Source: Athripsodes cinereus
Taxonomy: Eukaryota; Arthropoda; Insecta; Trichoptera; Leptoceridae
Direction: 5' to 3'
NCBI GenBank assembly: GCA_947579605.1
Contig: OX388325.1
Location: 14,751,572-14,815,571 of the forward strand
Length of the DNA: 64,000 nt
Below the pieces are notes generated by a model that was given only the letters and a program-made list of their open reading frames with translations, ran no database searches and was not told where the DNA came from. A program made the translations under genes and the position numbers. Position 1 is the first letter of the stretch, and each line of letters begins with the position of its first letter. This document shows, piece by piece, positions 1 through 9,414 of this stretch.

Positions 1-426
1 CCTTAAAATTAATCAAGTTAATAACCATTTAGGAAATGTCTATACATATTAAACTTCACTGATGTATGTGAATCGCTGAAGATATCAAAAAGATCTCCAT
101 AATCATTAGAATGTCTGTGAAGACGGCACATTGCGCTATTGTACTGTTGTACTGTACTATTGTACTGTAATATAAGAGAAAATAATGCTAAGAGAAAATA
201 AAAAAACTAAATTATTATCTTTAGAATTATCTCTTTATTCAATTACGACTGGCAATTCACTCGAGTTGGGTAATTTGTGTTGTAAAATTATGTATTCTTT
301 ATTTACACTTTTGTATGTGGGCGAAGCTTCAGATGTCCTTCAATAGATGGTGGTAGGATACAAAGTAAACCATGTGTGTAACAGACCGCCCCCTATTATA
401 TAGTCGCTGAGCGTTGTGACGAAAGC

Positions 427-588
427 ATACTTACCTGGCGTAGGGGATACCGTGATCAACAAGGCGGTTCCCCCAGGGTGAGGCTCTTCCATTGCACTCC
501 GGTTGGGCTGACCCCTGCGATTGCCCCTAATGTGGGCAACTCGGGCGCGTAATTTTTGGTAGTGGGGACTGCGTACGCGCCGTCCCCT
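427..588 (+). ncRNA. U1: U1 spliceosomal snRNA (gene or close variant)
   Basis: U1 snRNA is the RNA core of the U1 snRNP that base-pairs with 5' splice sites in the nucleus. The sequence begins with the invariant 5'-splice-site-pairing segment ATACTTACCTG (427-437). Stem-loop I follows (about 441-473), then stem-loop II with the U1A-binding loop ATTGCACTCC (491-500), stem-loop III, an Sm site AATTTTTGG (551-559), and a terminal GC-rich stem-loop (about 563-588). Length, about 162 nt, fits the family. Loop I is odd: 459-460 read AC where the usual U1-70K-binding loop reads CG. There is no poly(A) tail or obvious target duplication, so this is not an evident retrocopy. I could not confidently place a proximal sequence element or 3' box. 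It could be a functional gene, a variant paralogue or a recent pseudogene. Confidence 0.93.
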
Positions 589-1335
589 ACAAAATTGATT
601 CTTTCGGCTGTTGCCTCTGCCTGAACAGGAGCTATGAAGATACGTTCACGTTTCTGGGCTAGAGAAGACCACATTCAAATATTGGCTCCAAGAGTTGTCC
701 AATTCCGTAACTCGACATGTCGAAACTTTTTGGTGTAATTGGACGGTAATACACACAATCAACGTCATTTTTCCAATTTCACAAACAAATAACCCTAAAA
801 AATAAACTTGTTTCCTTTGTAGTACACACCTATATTAAATATTTAGTTGTAAAAAATGTGCCTATTTTCTATTCCGCAAATAAATACAGTGTTTCGAATT
901 GTTTAACTAAATTGAACGTATGTCCTTAACAGTGAGATTATTATATAGTAGGTATATTTCACTTTCTGTTGTGTTTTTAAAGCAAAATAGAATTAATAAA
1001 ACAAAATCACAAAAATGGTGATTTATCGAATATAAGACATTTCTACTTGTTACGATACTGGGCAGTCTATATTATAAATACGTAACTATTATGTACCTAT
1101 ATAAAAATTTATTGTCCGATAAAATTGTTATTTCATATTTTAAGTGCGGTCAAAATTATTGACTTATTATTGGGGGAGTAAATAATAGACAAATACCAAC
1201 TCATAACATTGGTCTAATTAATAATTCAAATCAAAGGGTATTTTTCTAGTGGGCGAATGAAGTAATTTAATAATCGTCGGTGGTTTAATGATACCTCCTA
1301 TGTGCATTAAATTTATTAATATTTATTAGGAGATC
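589..1335. other. AT-rich flank of U1, no gene seen
   Basis: This stretch holds no convincing coding sequence or recognised repeat end. It is AT-rich with short ORFs only. The bases just after U1 would hold a 3' processing signal if the gene is active, but I could not identify one securely. Confidence 0.4.
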
Positions 1336-1790
1336 AATAAAACTGTTTGGCTGGATGATATTTTCTATGTGTCTAATTCGTAACGTGGAAGGTGTCTAAG
1401 AAATTTTACAATACATTGGATTTATAGGCATGACTCAAAAAATTTCACAGAAACAATTTTTGTGCAGGTAGATTTAAGTTTTATTTATTAATTCTTTTTG
1501 CACATCATCACCACTAACAGTGTTAACAAAAAATACAAAATTTAAAATACAAGAACGATATGCAGTGGCGAGATTATCACTATTAAGTGATTTCTTCCAT
1601 CCATGATAGAATGAGATATTCCTAATTAAAACAAATATACTTATAAATAATACTATCAATACATAACAAAAGAAAAAACAAAATTCTATTTTTTTTAACT
1701 AAAAGCAGCACGTAAGATTTTTTCCGTGGATATTTCATATGTACCTAATTCGACTCGACGAGACGTATCTTTAATTTGCTATCAATTTCA
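1336..1790. repeat. Low-copy repeats I and J (partners at 46.5 and 48.3 kb)
   Basis: Part of this stretch (about 1336-1450, containing GGATGATATTTTCTATG and CGTGGAAGGTGTCT) recurs at about 46490-46620. Another part (about 1700-1790, AAAAGCAGCACGTAAGAT followed by TTTTTCCGTGGATAT and a CGACGAGACG motif) recurs at about 48285-48410. No coding potential is evident. The two parts lie in the same order as their partners, so they may be pieces of one longer, decayed element. Confidence 0.5.
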
Positions 1791-1984
1791 ATTTATTGAA
1801 AAAATGTGCATGGGAGGTATTATGGATCCACCGACGTAAGTTATAATACTATGTCAATATTTTTATAACTGTAACCCTTTCTATCTCTCTATCGATACGA
1901 TCACAACATTTCTTACAATTGGTGTAACCAGTGAAATACTTTATTTATAAATAAAATAAAATTTAAAAAAAAACTTTATTTCTT

Positions 1985-2140
1985 CACTACTGATTTTTAA
2001 AATTAAATTTATCGACCGACAGCTCTTGCTGGAAGTTCATATTAATAATTTATTAATAAAACAAGATATATCGTTATTCCACTGACAATGAGAGCGGAAG
2101 TTTTTGAAAGCCGGCTCGAACAATTAATAAAGTCAACAAT
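1985..2140 (-). repeat. Family F repeat
   Basis: The block contains GAGAGCGGAAG followed by GAAAGCCGGCTCG, and an ATCGACCGACAG segment next to GGAAGTTCATATTAATAA. Related blocks occur at about 26905-27020, 42380-42440, 44820-45006 and 54826-54975, some in opposite orientation. No protein is encoded. The 44.8 kb copy is bounded by inverted repeats, so this is probably a non-autonomous DNA element. Confidence 0.5.
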
Positions 2141-2260
2141 AACATAACATGTATGGACAATTCACACAAACCGAGCAAGTCCCAAACTAAGATATATGAA
2201 TCTTGTATCACGGGTAGATACTAACACGACGATACACATATATACAATACACTGAACAAT
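2141..2260 (-). mobile_element. SINE A, 3' part
   Basis: Matches the body of the full tRNA-derived SINE at 6597-6840, through CCGAGCAAGTCCCAAACTAA and the ACACGACGATACACAT segment. The tRNA-like head is missing here, so the copy is truncated. It abuts a T-rich LINE end on the right. Confidence 0.7.
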
Positions 2261-2261
2261 T

Positions 2262-2405
2262 TTTTTTTTTTTATTTAATAAAAATGTTACACATAAATAC
2301 ATATTACATACAAAAATTTAAATAAAGTTCACATAGAAAAAATTCACTCATCTGGCGAAGCTAATATAGCTTGTGTCCAGACGATAATACATAATTATAT
2401 ACTTA
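2262..2405 (-). mobile_element. LINE 3' UTR fragment
   Basis: On the minus strand the sequence ends in an A-rich tail (T11 at the left edge). It holds a stem-loop-like GCTATATTAGCTTCGCCAGA segment of the sort seen in the 3' UTRs of CR1/L2-like insect LINEs. No coding part remains. Assignment rests on overall resemblance only. Confidence 0.4.
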
Positions 2406-2415
2406 TATTTACAAT

Positions 2416-2996
2416 TCGTGTACCTGGGCAGCAGAATAAACCAGGATGGACGCTCCAAAGCAGAAATTGTAAGCAGAATAAACCAGGCAAGGATTGCCTT
2501 TAACAAAAAATCGAAGATATTGGAATCCCCAAATATTGACTTAAGCGTAAGGAAGAACCTTACTAAAGCCTTTGTATGGAGCATTCTGCTTTATGGTTGT
2601 GAGACATGGACCATCAGCAAGAGTGAAAGCGGACGGTTGGCGGCCTTTGAAATGTGGTGCTACAGACGCATGCTTAAGATCCATTGGTCAGAGCACGTCG
2701 GAAACGAAGAAGTATTAACCAGGGTAGGCGAAAAAAGGCAACTCCTTAAGAGAATCAGCCAACAACGAGCTAACTGGATTGGCCACAACATCAGGCACCC
2801 AGGACTACTCATCGCCATAGCGGAGGGTAAGACCGAGGGGACAAATGGCAGAGGCCGACCAAGAGACGCATATATGGACCAACTGAAGAGGGACATGAAC
2901 TGTGGCTCATACGTAGAGCTGAAAAGACTGGCTGAGAATAGAGACGAATGGAGAAGAAAAACCAAACTCGTTGCAGACCAATCCAATGGATTGTAA
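2416..2996 (+). mobile_element. LINE W1, C-terminal coding remnant
   Basis: An open frame of 192 codons matches the C-terminal region of non-LTR retrotransposon polymerases, downstream of the reverse transcriptase catalytic core. Diagnostic residues are YLGS near the start, LLYGCETW around residue 60, RRML, WIGH and GRGRPRD around residue 140. The catalytic YxDD motif, endonuclease and 5' part are absent, so this is a 5'-truncated copy. The stop codon at 2994-2996 is followed almost at once by a hAT insertion. Beyond the hAT the element resumes with a TA-dinucleotide tail. Related copies are at 11560-11925 and, reversed, at 30743-31003. An RTE/Daphne-like clade is likely but not proven. Confidence 0.85.
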
Positions 2997-3279
2997 CTAG
3001 GGAATCCAATCCCGCATCAAAATCGCGATCCCGCAAGCCTGCGGGATTGAGGTCGTCAGTCCCGCGGATCCCGCGGGATTTGCGGGATTGAGATTTTTTG
3101 ATAAAAAAATTGTTTCGAGTAGGTACTTAGTAATTATAAAATAATATTAAATAAAGACGAGTAAATTTTATTATTTTTTCTATTATTATGCAGATTTATT
3201 ACTCATTTTACTAATTAACAAGTGGAAATAATGTTATAGAGGTATCTATAAATAATCAGCTTCTTATAAGGAACGATAT

Positions 3280-3470
3280 TTTTTTTTTTTTTTAATTAAA
3301 GATATATCTGGGTTTTTGTAATAAACCCAAATACAACCTTATACACCTTTCACAGTAAGCTACTAAAAGCTTGTGTCGTGAAAGGGGAGTTTGCCGGCAC
3401 GTGGGATCGAACCACGGACCCCTTGTTCTGAAGGCCGAGACTCTACCCCCAGGCCACCGACGAACTCATG
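3280..3470 (-). mobile_element. SINE B (tRNA-derived), with target duplication
   Basis: Read on the minus strand, the element starts with a tRNA-like head (GTCGGTGGCCTGGGGGTAGA as A-box region, GGTTCGATCCC as pol III B box). It continues into a body with two stem-forming segments and ends in an A-rich tail. It is flanked by ACGATAT at 3273-3279 and 3471-3477, a clean target-site duplication. It encodes no protein and would depend on a LINE partner. Other copies are at 18783-18973, 33283-33428, 50279-50462 and 52848-53027. Confidence 0.88.
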
Positions 3471-3593
3471 ACGATATAATACATTATTTAACAATTCTCC
3501 TTATAGATCTGTGATTTGTATTGACAATTGAACATATTTATTAGTTTAGAGGCATAAAAAATAGTTTTTTTTCCGATAATACTTTCTAAGAAA

Positions 3594-4880
3594 TAATAAA
3601 GTATGTAACGTTTCATCTTTTAGATTTGATCTTATCTTGTTGCATAAATAGCCGGCGGCGGAAAAAGCACGCTCAGCTTCCACACTTGTTGGTGGAATTG
3701 ACTTTATATTACTCGGCTACCCATTCTGTACGGAGACTGTGCTCTAATTCATCTTCTAGTATAGGCGAAGGCTAATCATTCAATAGATTCGATAAAGGCG
3801 TGTCTTCTTCATCGCCATTGTCATCAACTTGTTGGTTATGAGTTTCAGGTTGTACCTGCGAGTCTGACAGCAGTCTCTTGATTAAATACTTCATTTCAGT
3901 TCTAAGTGTAACTTTGCTTGGATAAAAAAATGGATCGTCCACCACATTTGTAGATCCTGAATCTTTTTCTAGATATTTTTTAGGACCTTCTAAGCACAGC
4001 GACACGACAGTCATTGATGTGCGGCGTTATATTATAGACAGGCAAAGTAGTTAACTAACTTATTTTAGCGAGATAGCGACACTACAAGTTCCTGGCTTTA
4101 CCTGGTATTTTGTCGATCCAGTTTGCTTATCATGAAACATAATGTAGTTTTTGCAGTAATTAATGTTGCGTCCTCGCGGCATAAGACATTTACAGCAAGC
4201 TTCACTGGCTCTAAAGCTCGTTCAATATTACTCAATGTTATAAATTCTTCATCAGTGAATGAAAATGAAGATGATGTCAGTTAAAGATCAATAACTGCTT
4301 TAAGTATGCACTGTTTGACTTGGTTGAACCTCTACAACATTGATTCGAGACTGCTCCAGCGCGTTCGGCAATCTAGGATCAGCTGTAATTCTTTGCAGAA
4401 TTTCTTCTTTGATATATGTTTGCAGAAGATCATTTATTACTGGAGATTTCGAACTGAAAAGCTTAACAATTTTCCTGACTCTTTGAATCAGTCCTCTTAA
4501 ATAACAAATGGAATAAGTTATACTTAATGATTTTCATTGAAAAATCTATTGGTCTGACAATACTTATCTACCTGTATTGTGGTAGCAACTCTCCTTCTTG
4601 AATGTCTTCCTCTACCGAAAAATCACCTTTTTCGTCATCATCATCTTCATTTTCATTATCACTCCCACCATCCGGTCTTTTTTCGAGTACTTCAACTTGA
4701 CTGTATTTCTTCTTCTTGTCTCTGATTGCATAGAACTTCAAGAACAGCGAGTTGGAACCCATGTGCAAAGCATAACTGGGGGTGCGCTGATAATAATCTC
4801 CCAACTTTCTTCATGACTGCTGCCCCATCGGTTGTTGCTGTGATCAAATCTAGATTTTGGAAACTCAAATTATTTTCCAT
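3594..4880 (-). pseudogene. Broken hAT transposase
   Basis: Fragments of a DDE transposase lie in the right order on the minus strand. The central part (4692-4880) has TDGAAVMKKVGRL and CFAHGFQLAVL, matching the hAT catalytic-core block containing the second Asp and the C/H region. An acidic stretch follows (4568-4700). A middle piece is at 3772-4014. The C-terminal dimerisation block (3594-3712) reads SVEAERAFSAAGYL and NKIRSNLKDETL, a hallmark of hAT proteins. Frameshifts and stops separate the pieces and no N-terminal BED finger was found, so it cannot make an active enzyme. Family assignment to hAT is secure; the subfamily is not. Confidence 0.85.
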
Positions 4881-5125
4881 ACAAATTCTATAGAAAAGTC
4901 ACGAGTTCCAAAGGCAAAGTAGTTAACTAACTTATCATTGAGATTATGCTGGGTTTAATAAATAATCGAACGTCTGAGCCCGTTCTTAAACATTTTTTTC
5001 AGTCCCGCAAGAGTGCGGGATCCCGCATGAGTAATCCCGCATTTCTGATCCCGCAAAAAAGGTGCGGGATCCCGCATTTACGGGATACCGCTTTTGCGGG
5101 ATTGGATTCCCTAATTGTAACTCAT

Positions 5126-5151
5126 TATATATATATATATATATATATATT
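5126..5151. repeat. (TA)n microsatellite, LINE W1 tail
   Basis: A pure TA run follows the LINE W1 3' end once the hAT insertion is removed. It may be the LINE's tail or a microsatellite target. Confidence 0.8.
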
Positions 5152-5199
5152 TACAATATTTATTAATTAGCACAGTAGGTACAAAAACTATAACAACCA

Positions 5200-5470
5200 T
5201 TAAGAACAATACAATAAACTTAAATCCCTTTTCATGTCATGTTCATTCTATCTTTTATATATTCAATCAATATTAGCTATTTTTTTTTGCCATATGAGTC
5301 TTTAGTTTGGTTTTAAATATGTTGTATTCCTTAATATTTCTAGTACTAATAGGTAAGTTATTAAAATACTGTATACCTCTATGGACAAAATAATTTAAAG
5401 CAGTGGTTGTACGTCTTTCGCTTTGAAGAAGGATTCCACCCAATCTACTTCTACTACTAGTTGCAATTCT
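5200..5470 (-). mobile_element. CR1/L2-like LINE, C-terminal end
   Basis: On the minus strand the frame gives a FVHRGIQYFNNLP motif followed by IFKTKLKTHM, the standard last ~50 residues of CR1/L2/Jockey-like LINE polymerases. The rest of the polymerase is missing. The upstream end of the open frame comes from the adjoining SINE A rather than the LINE. Confidence 0.75.
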
Positions 5471-5560
5471 ATACATGTAACACCCAGACCAGGACAATTC
5501 GAAAAAGGTCATTCTTCGTTTTGCCCTAGCCGGGAATCGAACCCGGAACTTAGAACTGTA
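5471..5560 (-). mobile_element. SINE A, truncated, with tRNA B box
   Basis: Contains, on the minus strand, GGGTTCGATTCCCGGC (pol III B box) and a TGTCCTGG-TCTGGGTGTTACAT body identical in layout to the full copy at 6597-6840. The A-box half is replaced by unrelated sequence. Confidence 0.75.
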
Positions 5561-5574
5561 CTGTAGACTCGCCT

Positions 5575-5690
5575 AATTGGGGGGTTGGCCTGATCAAATC
5601 GACATTATTCTCTTTCTTTTTATTTTCATGTATGTTTTCTCAATTCACAGTGTGTGTCTCTATGTAATAAATAAATAAATAAAAATAAGG
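5575..5690 (+). mobile_element. Retroelement 3' end with AATA repeat tail
   Basis: GGGGGGTTGGCCTG followed by a T-rich stretch, TGTGTCTCT and an AAATAAATAAAT tail. The same 3' end occurs reversed at 44250-44400. No coding sequence is present. Confidence 0.6.
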
Positions 5691-6009
5691 AGTGGCAGTG
5701 AACATCAGGGGGCCCGACACATGAAAAATAAGATGGATATTTTATTATACTTCTTACTTAATTAAAATGGTTGGTAAAACTTGTGAGGCTTGCTTTATTG
5801 CAAAAGTTTTACGTATGGCGAAACTGGTTTACATATCCGTAGTCCTGTCGGTTTCCTGTCACAACAAACAGGAAGAAAGGTATCAAATTGCTACAGAGTG
5901 TAGCCAAGCAGAACACGGCAAAGCAGAATGGATACATAACTACAAAGAAAATATTATACGATCCCAAACACATACTTTTTCTTTGAATTAACTATCTAGT
6001 ATATATTTG

Positions 6010-6100
6010 TACTATCCTATATTATCCTCACATCGATTCCTAGGTGGGATAGGTAGAGAGAACGGAACGGCATATCAATGCTGTCGTCATATTGTAGAAT
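6010..6100 (-). mobile_element. LINE-T 3' fragment
   Basis: The GGTGGGATAGGTAGAGAGAA run and the following CGGAACGGCATAT are the reversed C-terminal and 3' end of LINE-T. Only about 90 bp remain. Confidence 0.6.
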
Positions 6101-6289
6101 CTATCCGTTTACAGACGACGTCGTTCATTTATAAAATAACAAAAAATATGGATATAATATCTATAACTACCTCAAATTTATTTTAATTAGTAAAAAAGGG
6201 ATCTTTATTGGTTTGCTCATTGTTGTTTTTTAATGTTTATAGGTACTGATTGTTTTAACTGTTTGATCCATACAGAAAAAATAAAAAAA

Positions 6290-6585
6290 AAGAATAAAAA
6301 CCCTCAGAGACAGAGTCAGAAACACCGAAATAAGAAAAATCTGCAAAACTGAAGATATCTTTCGGTGGAGCAGAAAGAGAAGACGGTTCTGGAGGGACCA
6401 CGTGGACCGCATGAGTAGTGATAGATTAGCCCATATCGCCGCGAACGAGACTCCACTAGGACAAAGATTGCCTGGAAGGCCACCTAAAAGATGGAAGGAT
6501 AGTTGGTCTTCAGCGTCGCGAGAGGAAACAAATTCCGAACAAACAGATCAATGATCTACTACAAGCAGAAGAAGAAGAAGATGTT
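6290..6585 (+). mobile_element. RTE-like LINE C-terminus with GAA tail
   Basis: Conceptual translation gives LRDRVRNTEIRKICKT, then WRDHVDRMSSDRLA, then LPGRPPKRWKDSW. This is the distal C-terminal region common to RTE-like LINE polymerases. It ends in a GAAGAAGAAGAAG tail at about 6567-6580. A SINE A copy adjoins it on the right. The polymerase core is missing. Confidence 0.75.
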
Positions 6586-6596
6586 TATATTTAACA

Positions 6597-6840
6597 TAAC
6601 ATAACACGTGTAGACAATTCACACAGACCGAGCTAGTCCCAAACTAAGATATGAATCTTGTATTATGGGTACTAACACGGCGATACACATATACAATGCA
6701 CTAAACACATATAAATGTAACACCCAGACCCAGGACAATCTGAAAAAGGTCATTCTTCATTTTGCCCTGGCCGGGAATCGAACCCGGGACCTCGCGACTC
6801 AAAGGCAAGTGCGTTAGCCTCCGCGCCACACCGGTCGCCT
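6597..6840 (-). mobile_element. SINE A, essentially full length
   Basis: About 240 bp. The minus strand begins with a tRNA-like head: GTGTGGCGCGGAGG (A box region), CCTTTGAGTCGCGAGGTCC and GGGTTCGATTCCCGGC (B box). The body contains GACCTTTTTCAGATTGTCC and GGGACTAGCTCGGTCTGTGT near the end. The tRNA-like promoter shows pol III transcription origin; movement would need LINE enzymes. It is the best reference copy in the window. Others are partial or interrupted (2.1, 5.5, 15.7, 28.8, 31.0, 32.6, 35.8 and 39.1 kb). Confidence 0.88.
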
Positions 6841-6934
6841 AATTTATATGTCTTTCATCTGTTGTGTACCATATTAAACTAAATAAATTAGTAGAAATAC
6901 AACACTTTGCAAATTTAGGCAAGATTTGACTGTG

Positions 6935-7830
6935 TAGTTTCGCTCTCACATACAAGTACATAATTCGTCCCTCTTCTGACTAACAGTCGTATCTGCCTAA
7001 ATGTAAATTGTTCAGGAGAGCGTTTTTGGTGTTTTGCCGTGCATATTTTCGTCTCTCCTAGTTATATGATACAATGTAAATATACTGTATTACATTATTT
7101 TATTTGTATTCTTATATATCCAGACACTTATGTATGTAAGCGAAACTTGGACGTGGTTGAAAAAGGATGAGAGTGGAATAAATGCTGTGGAGATGCGTTC
7201 ACTGAGAAGAATGGTTGGTAAAACGTTGCGAGATAGAGTGAAGAATGAGGATATCAGGAGAATGAGCGGATGTGAGAGGAGTGTTGTGGACAGAATGCGT
7301 GTAAACAAGTTGAGATGGTTTGGACATGTTGAGCGAATGCAAGATGAAAGGATAACAAAGAGGATGTATTTATCTGAAAGAAAGGGTGTGAGGAAGCGCG
7401 GACGTCCAAGAACCACGTGGCTTGATCACGTGGACCAAATTCTTAAGAGAAATCGGCGTGCATGTATGAGAAACTGGATGAATGTAGAGGAAGCGAAAGA
7501 AGTGTGTAAGGATAGATCTATATGGCGTTTCGTTCTCTCTGCCTACCCCTCCTGGGACATAGCGTGAGGGTATAGTATAGTATATATCTCAGAATCATTT
7601 TTATGATGAAATTTTGAGGAATTAGTAGATACAATACATTTTATTTAGAATAATTCGTCAATACGACAACAAATCAGAAAGCTGTTCCAGGATAACGGTA
7701 ACAGTTACAGCTGGTGTGATTTTCAGTGAGGTGATCATAACATAACTCGATTTCGCCAAAAATGTCAGATACGACAGTTAGTCAGAAGAGGGACGATATT
7801 ATGTACAAAAATTTGCAGACAGCAGGTGTC
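6935..7830. mobile_element. Unnamed element with inverted ends, holding a LINE-T copy
   Basis: CGTCCCTCTTCTGACTAAC and the following AGTCGTATCTG at about 6968-6997 recur as the reverse complement at about 7760-7795. The flanking TACATAAT and TAGTTTCGCT-like segments also pair loosely. The enclosed DNA is mostly a LINE-T insertion (7122-7590). The arrangement suggests a non-autonomous DNA transposon with long inverted repeats invaded by a LINE. No transposase is visible and no target duplication was settled. Confidence 0.5.
7122..7590 (+). mobile_element. LINE-T, C-terminal remnant with TATAG tail
   Basis: A 145-codon frame (7130-7567) begins within YVSETWTWLKKDESGINAVE and runs to SAYPSWDIA and a stop. 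Shared family landmarks are RSLRRMVGKTLRDRV, RWFGHVERM, RKRGRPRTTWLDHVDQIL and RACMRNWMNVEEAKEVCKDR. This is the polymerase C-terminal region beyond the RT core of a non-LTR retrotransposon. After the stop comes GGGTATAGTATAGTATATA. Compared with the copy at 13.4 kb it lacks a few codons after DQILK. The copy is 5'-truncated and not autonomous. Confidence 0.85.
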
Positions 7831-8261
7831 TCTATATAAAGATGGTGGTGGTGTGTTTGATAATTAAACGTGAATTAATTGGTATATAACAATATCATTT
7901 GCTAAATAAAACAACGTGCGGTTAATTTATTTTGCTTTTTGGGTAAACAGGTGAAATTTAAAATATACTGTGAAGCCCTCGGTGAAGAATAGGTATCTCA
8001 CTCTTTTCTGTAAGACAATATCGATGACTTAGAGCACAGAATATGTTGTAAGTGCAGTTTTTACCGAAAATGAGTTATTATACGCATGCGAATCTATATC
8101 ATCTGAAGTATGTTCCGTAGGAATATTATTGCGAAACTCTGTGTGGTGTGTACTAAATGGTATGGCATCTCAAACTTTCTACTTTGATTATCTCAAAACT
8201 ATGAAAACTGCACTTACAAAATCTGTGCTCTAATCGATATAATGTATGTATTTGTATGTAT
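7831..8261. other. Unassigned, with a short element C-like piece
   Basis: No gene is seen. About 7975-8012 resembles the 5' portion of element C (GGTGAAGAATAGGTATCTCA and CACTCTTTTCTGTAAG). Confidence 0.35.
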
Positions 8262-8765
8262 GTAGGTATATTGGATGATTTATTCAGTGCCGTTTAATGG
8301 AACATCCATCTCAAGAGCGCGGGAAACTATGTTGGAAGAGCGATGTCTTCAACTAGTTCCTGAACCTTGTTATAGGCTGGTTTTTACGGAGGTCCTCAGG
8401 GAGTCGGTTCCAAATGACGGATCCTGCGACGCCAAAAGCCCTATCATAGAAGCAGGACTTGTTTGCTCTGCTGTTTTCGTCCAATATGTCTTAGTTGAGC
8501 GTAGAGGTCTACTTGCAGGTGTTTTGAGAACACAGAGCTCAGAAAGTGACTGAGGTGCCATTTTGTTCAAAGCTTTGTAGACTATAAGGCACAGTTTATA
8601 TTGGACCCTTTCACTATTTCTTAACCAGTGCAACTTCTCCAGCAAAGGTGTGATGTGGCAACACTTATCTTCGCGGAAAAAAAGCCTTGCAGAGCTATTG
8701 AATGCTATTTGTAGACGATTCAGTTGAATTTGCGGCAGTCCTACATCTAATAGTGCGATTATTAT
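8262..8765 (-). mobile_element. LINE G (CR1/L2-like), C-terminal region
   Basis: On the minus strand, an open frame reads RLQIAFNSSARLFF, then ITPLLEKLHWLRNSERVQYK, then IVYKALNKMAPQSLSELC, the classical region C-terminal to the reverse transcriptase of CR1/L2-type LINEs. The final FGVAGPTAWNQLP-like block seen in other copies is deleted or decayed here. The 3' UTR holds the CTCAAGAGCGC segment. It is the longest LINE G copy in the window. Others are at 17575-17935, 29630-29735, 29930-30002, 40820-40925, 43295-43615 and 56180-56572. Confidence 0.8.
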
Positions 8766-8875
8766 ATAAATATTTTTCACTTTCAGTTGTATTTTTAAAG
8801 CATAATGTACCTAAATATAACAAAATTACAAAAATGGCGATTTCTCGAATGTATTAGATTTCGATTGAGTTATGC

Positions 8876-8965
8876 AACTGGACAGTCGACTATCTTTTAC
8901 AGGACACTCGATAACTTACGGAAAAGAGTGTGAAACCAATTCTTTGCCGGGTGCTCCACGGAACA
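8876..8965 (-). mobile_element. Element C, 5' half
   Basis: TTTTACAGGACACTCGATAA and CTTTGCCGGGTGCTCCACGG match the reversed 5' half of the full element C copies at 29230-29478 and 30053-30320. The 3' half is absent. Confidence 0.65.
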
Positions 8966-9261
8966 TAAAAACATATAAAAGGAACACAAATGATTTATCT
9001 TATCTACAAAGAAAACAAAAATATCATAAAATCTTTATGCCTCTCTTATCTTTTTCAAAATAAGAATAAGAAACAAAAAGTTGCAAACACAATCCGAATT
9101 CATGACAACATCAAGGAGTGAAGTTTTTGTTTTTATTTGAAATATGGGAAAAGTTACCTACATAAGGCAGGTGTGACTATAAAGAAATAATCACTTAGCT
9201 AAATCATTATCTAAATAAGTCATCTGCTGATGAGACAAAATTGTGAGTATGTCTGTAACGA

Positions 9262-9362
9262 TCTATCTTATCCCGAGTGACGTAGGCAGAGAGAACAGAA
9301 CGCCATATTAGCCAATCTCTACATACCTACTTCTTTCAAATTCATGCAATTTCTCATACCTA
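9262..9362 (-). mobile_element. LINE-T 3' fragment
   Basis: TAGGCAGAGAGAACAGAACG and the following CCATAT are the reversed C-terminal end of LINE-T. It lies just upstream of the larger minus-strand copy. Confidence 0.6.
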
Positions 9363-9414
9363 CCTACTTACATTAATTGATGTATTTTTTTATGAATACA
9401 GTAGTATCTTATTT

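Larger units (their letters stand above)
2998..5113 (-). mobile_element. hAT transposon with perfect 8-bp target duplication
   Basis: A 2116-bp element is bounded by inverted termini starting TAGGGAATCCAATCCCGC and ending with the complement. Both ends are flanked by the 8-bp duplication ATTGTAAC (2990-2997 and 5114-5121), the hAT signature. Both subterminal regions are packed with short GCGGGAT/ATCCCGC palindromes, plausible transposase binding sites. Remnants of a hAT transposase lie on the minus strand. A SINE B has inserted inside (3280-3470). The element sits just after the stop codon of LINE W1, so it is younger than that LINE and older than the SINE. Confidence 0.92.

Noticed and set aside
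2418..2996. Host gene with a GRGRP DNA-binding motif
   Set aside because: GRGRPRD resembles an AT-hook, but the surrounding YGCETW, RRML and WIGH motifs and the multicopy status show it is a LINE polymerase C-terminus.
3380..3470. tRNA genes at the SINE B and SINE A heads
   Set aside because: The heads are tRNA-like but continue into SINE bodies and occur many times; they are SINE promoters, not tRNA genes.
7090..7416. Minus-strand ORFs antisense to LINE-T (also 13387-13761)
   Set aside because: They are shadow frames of the plus-strand LINE-T coding region; the same Ser/Leu-rich translation recurs wherever LINE-T occurs.
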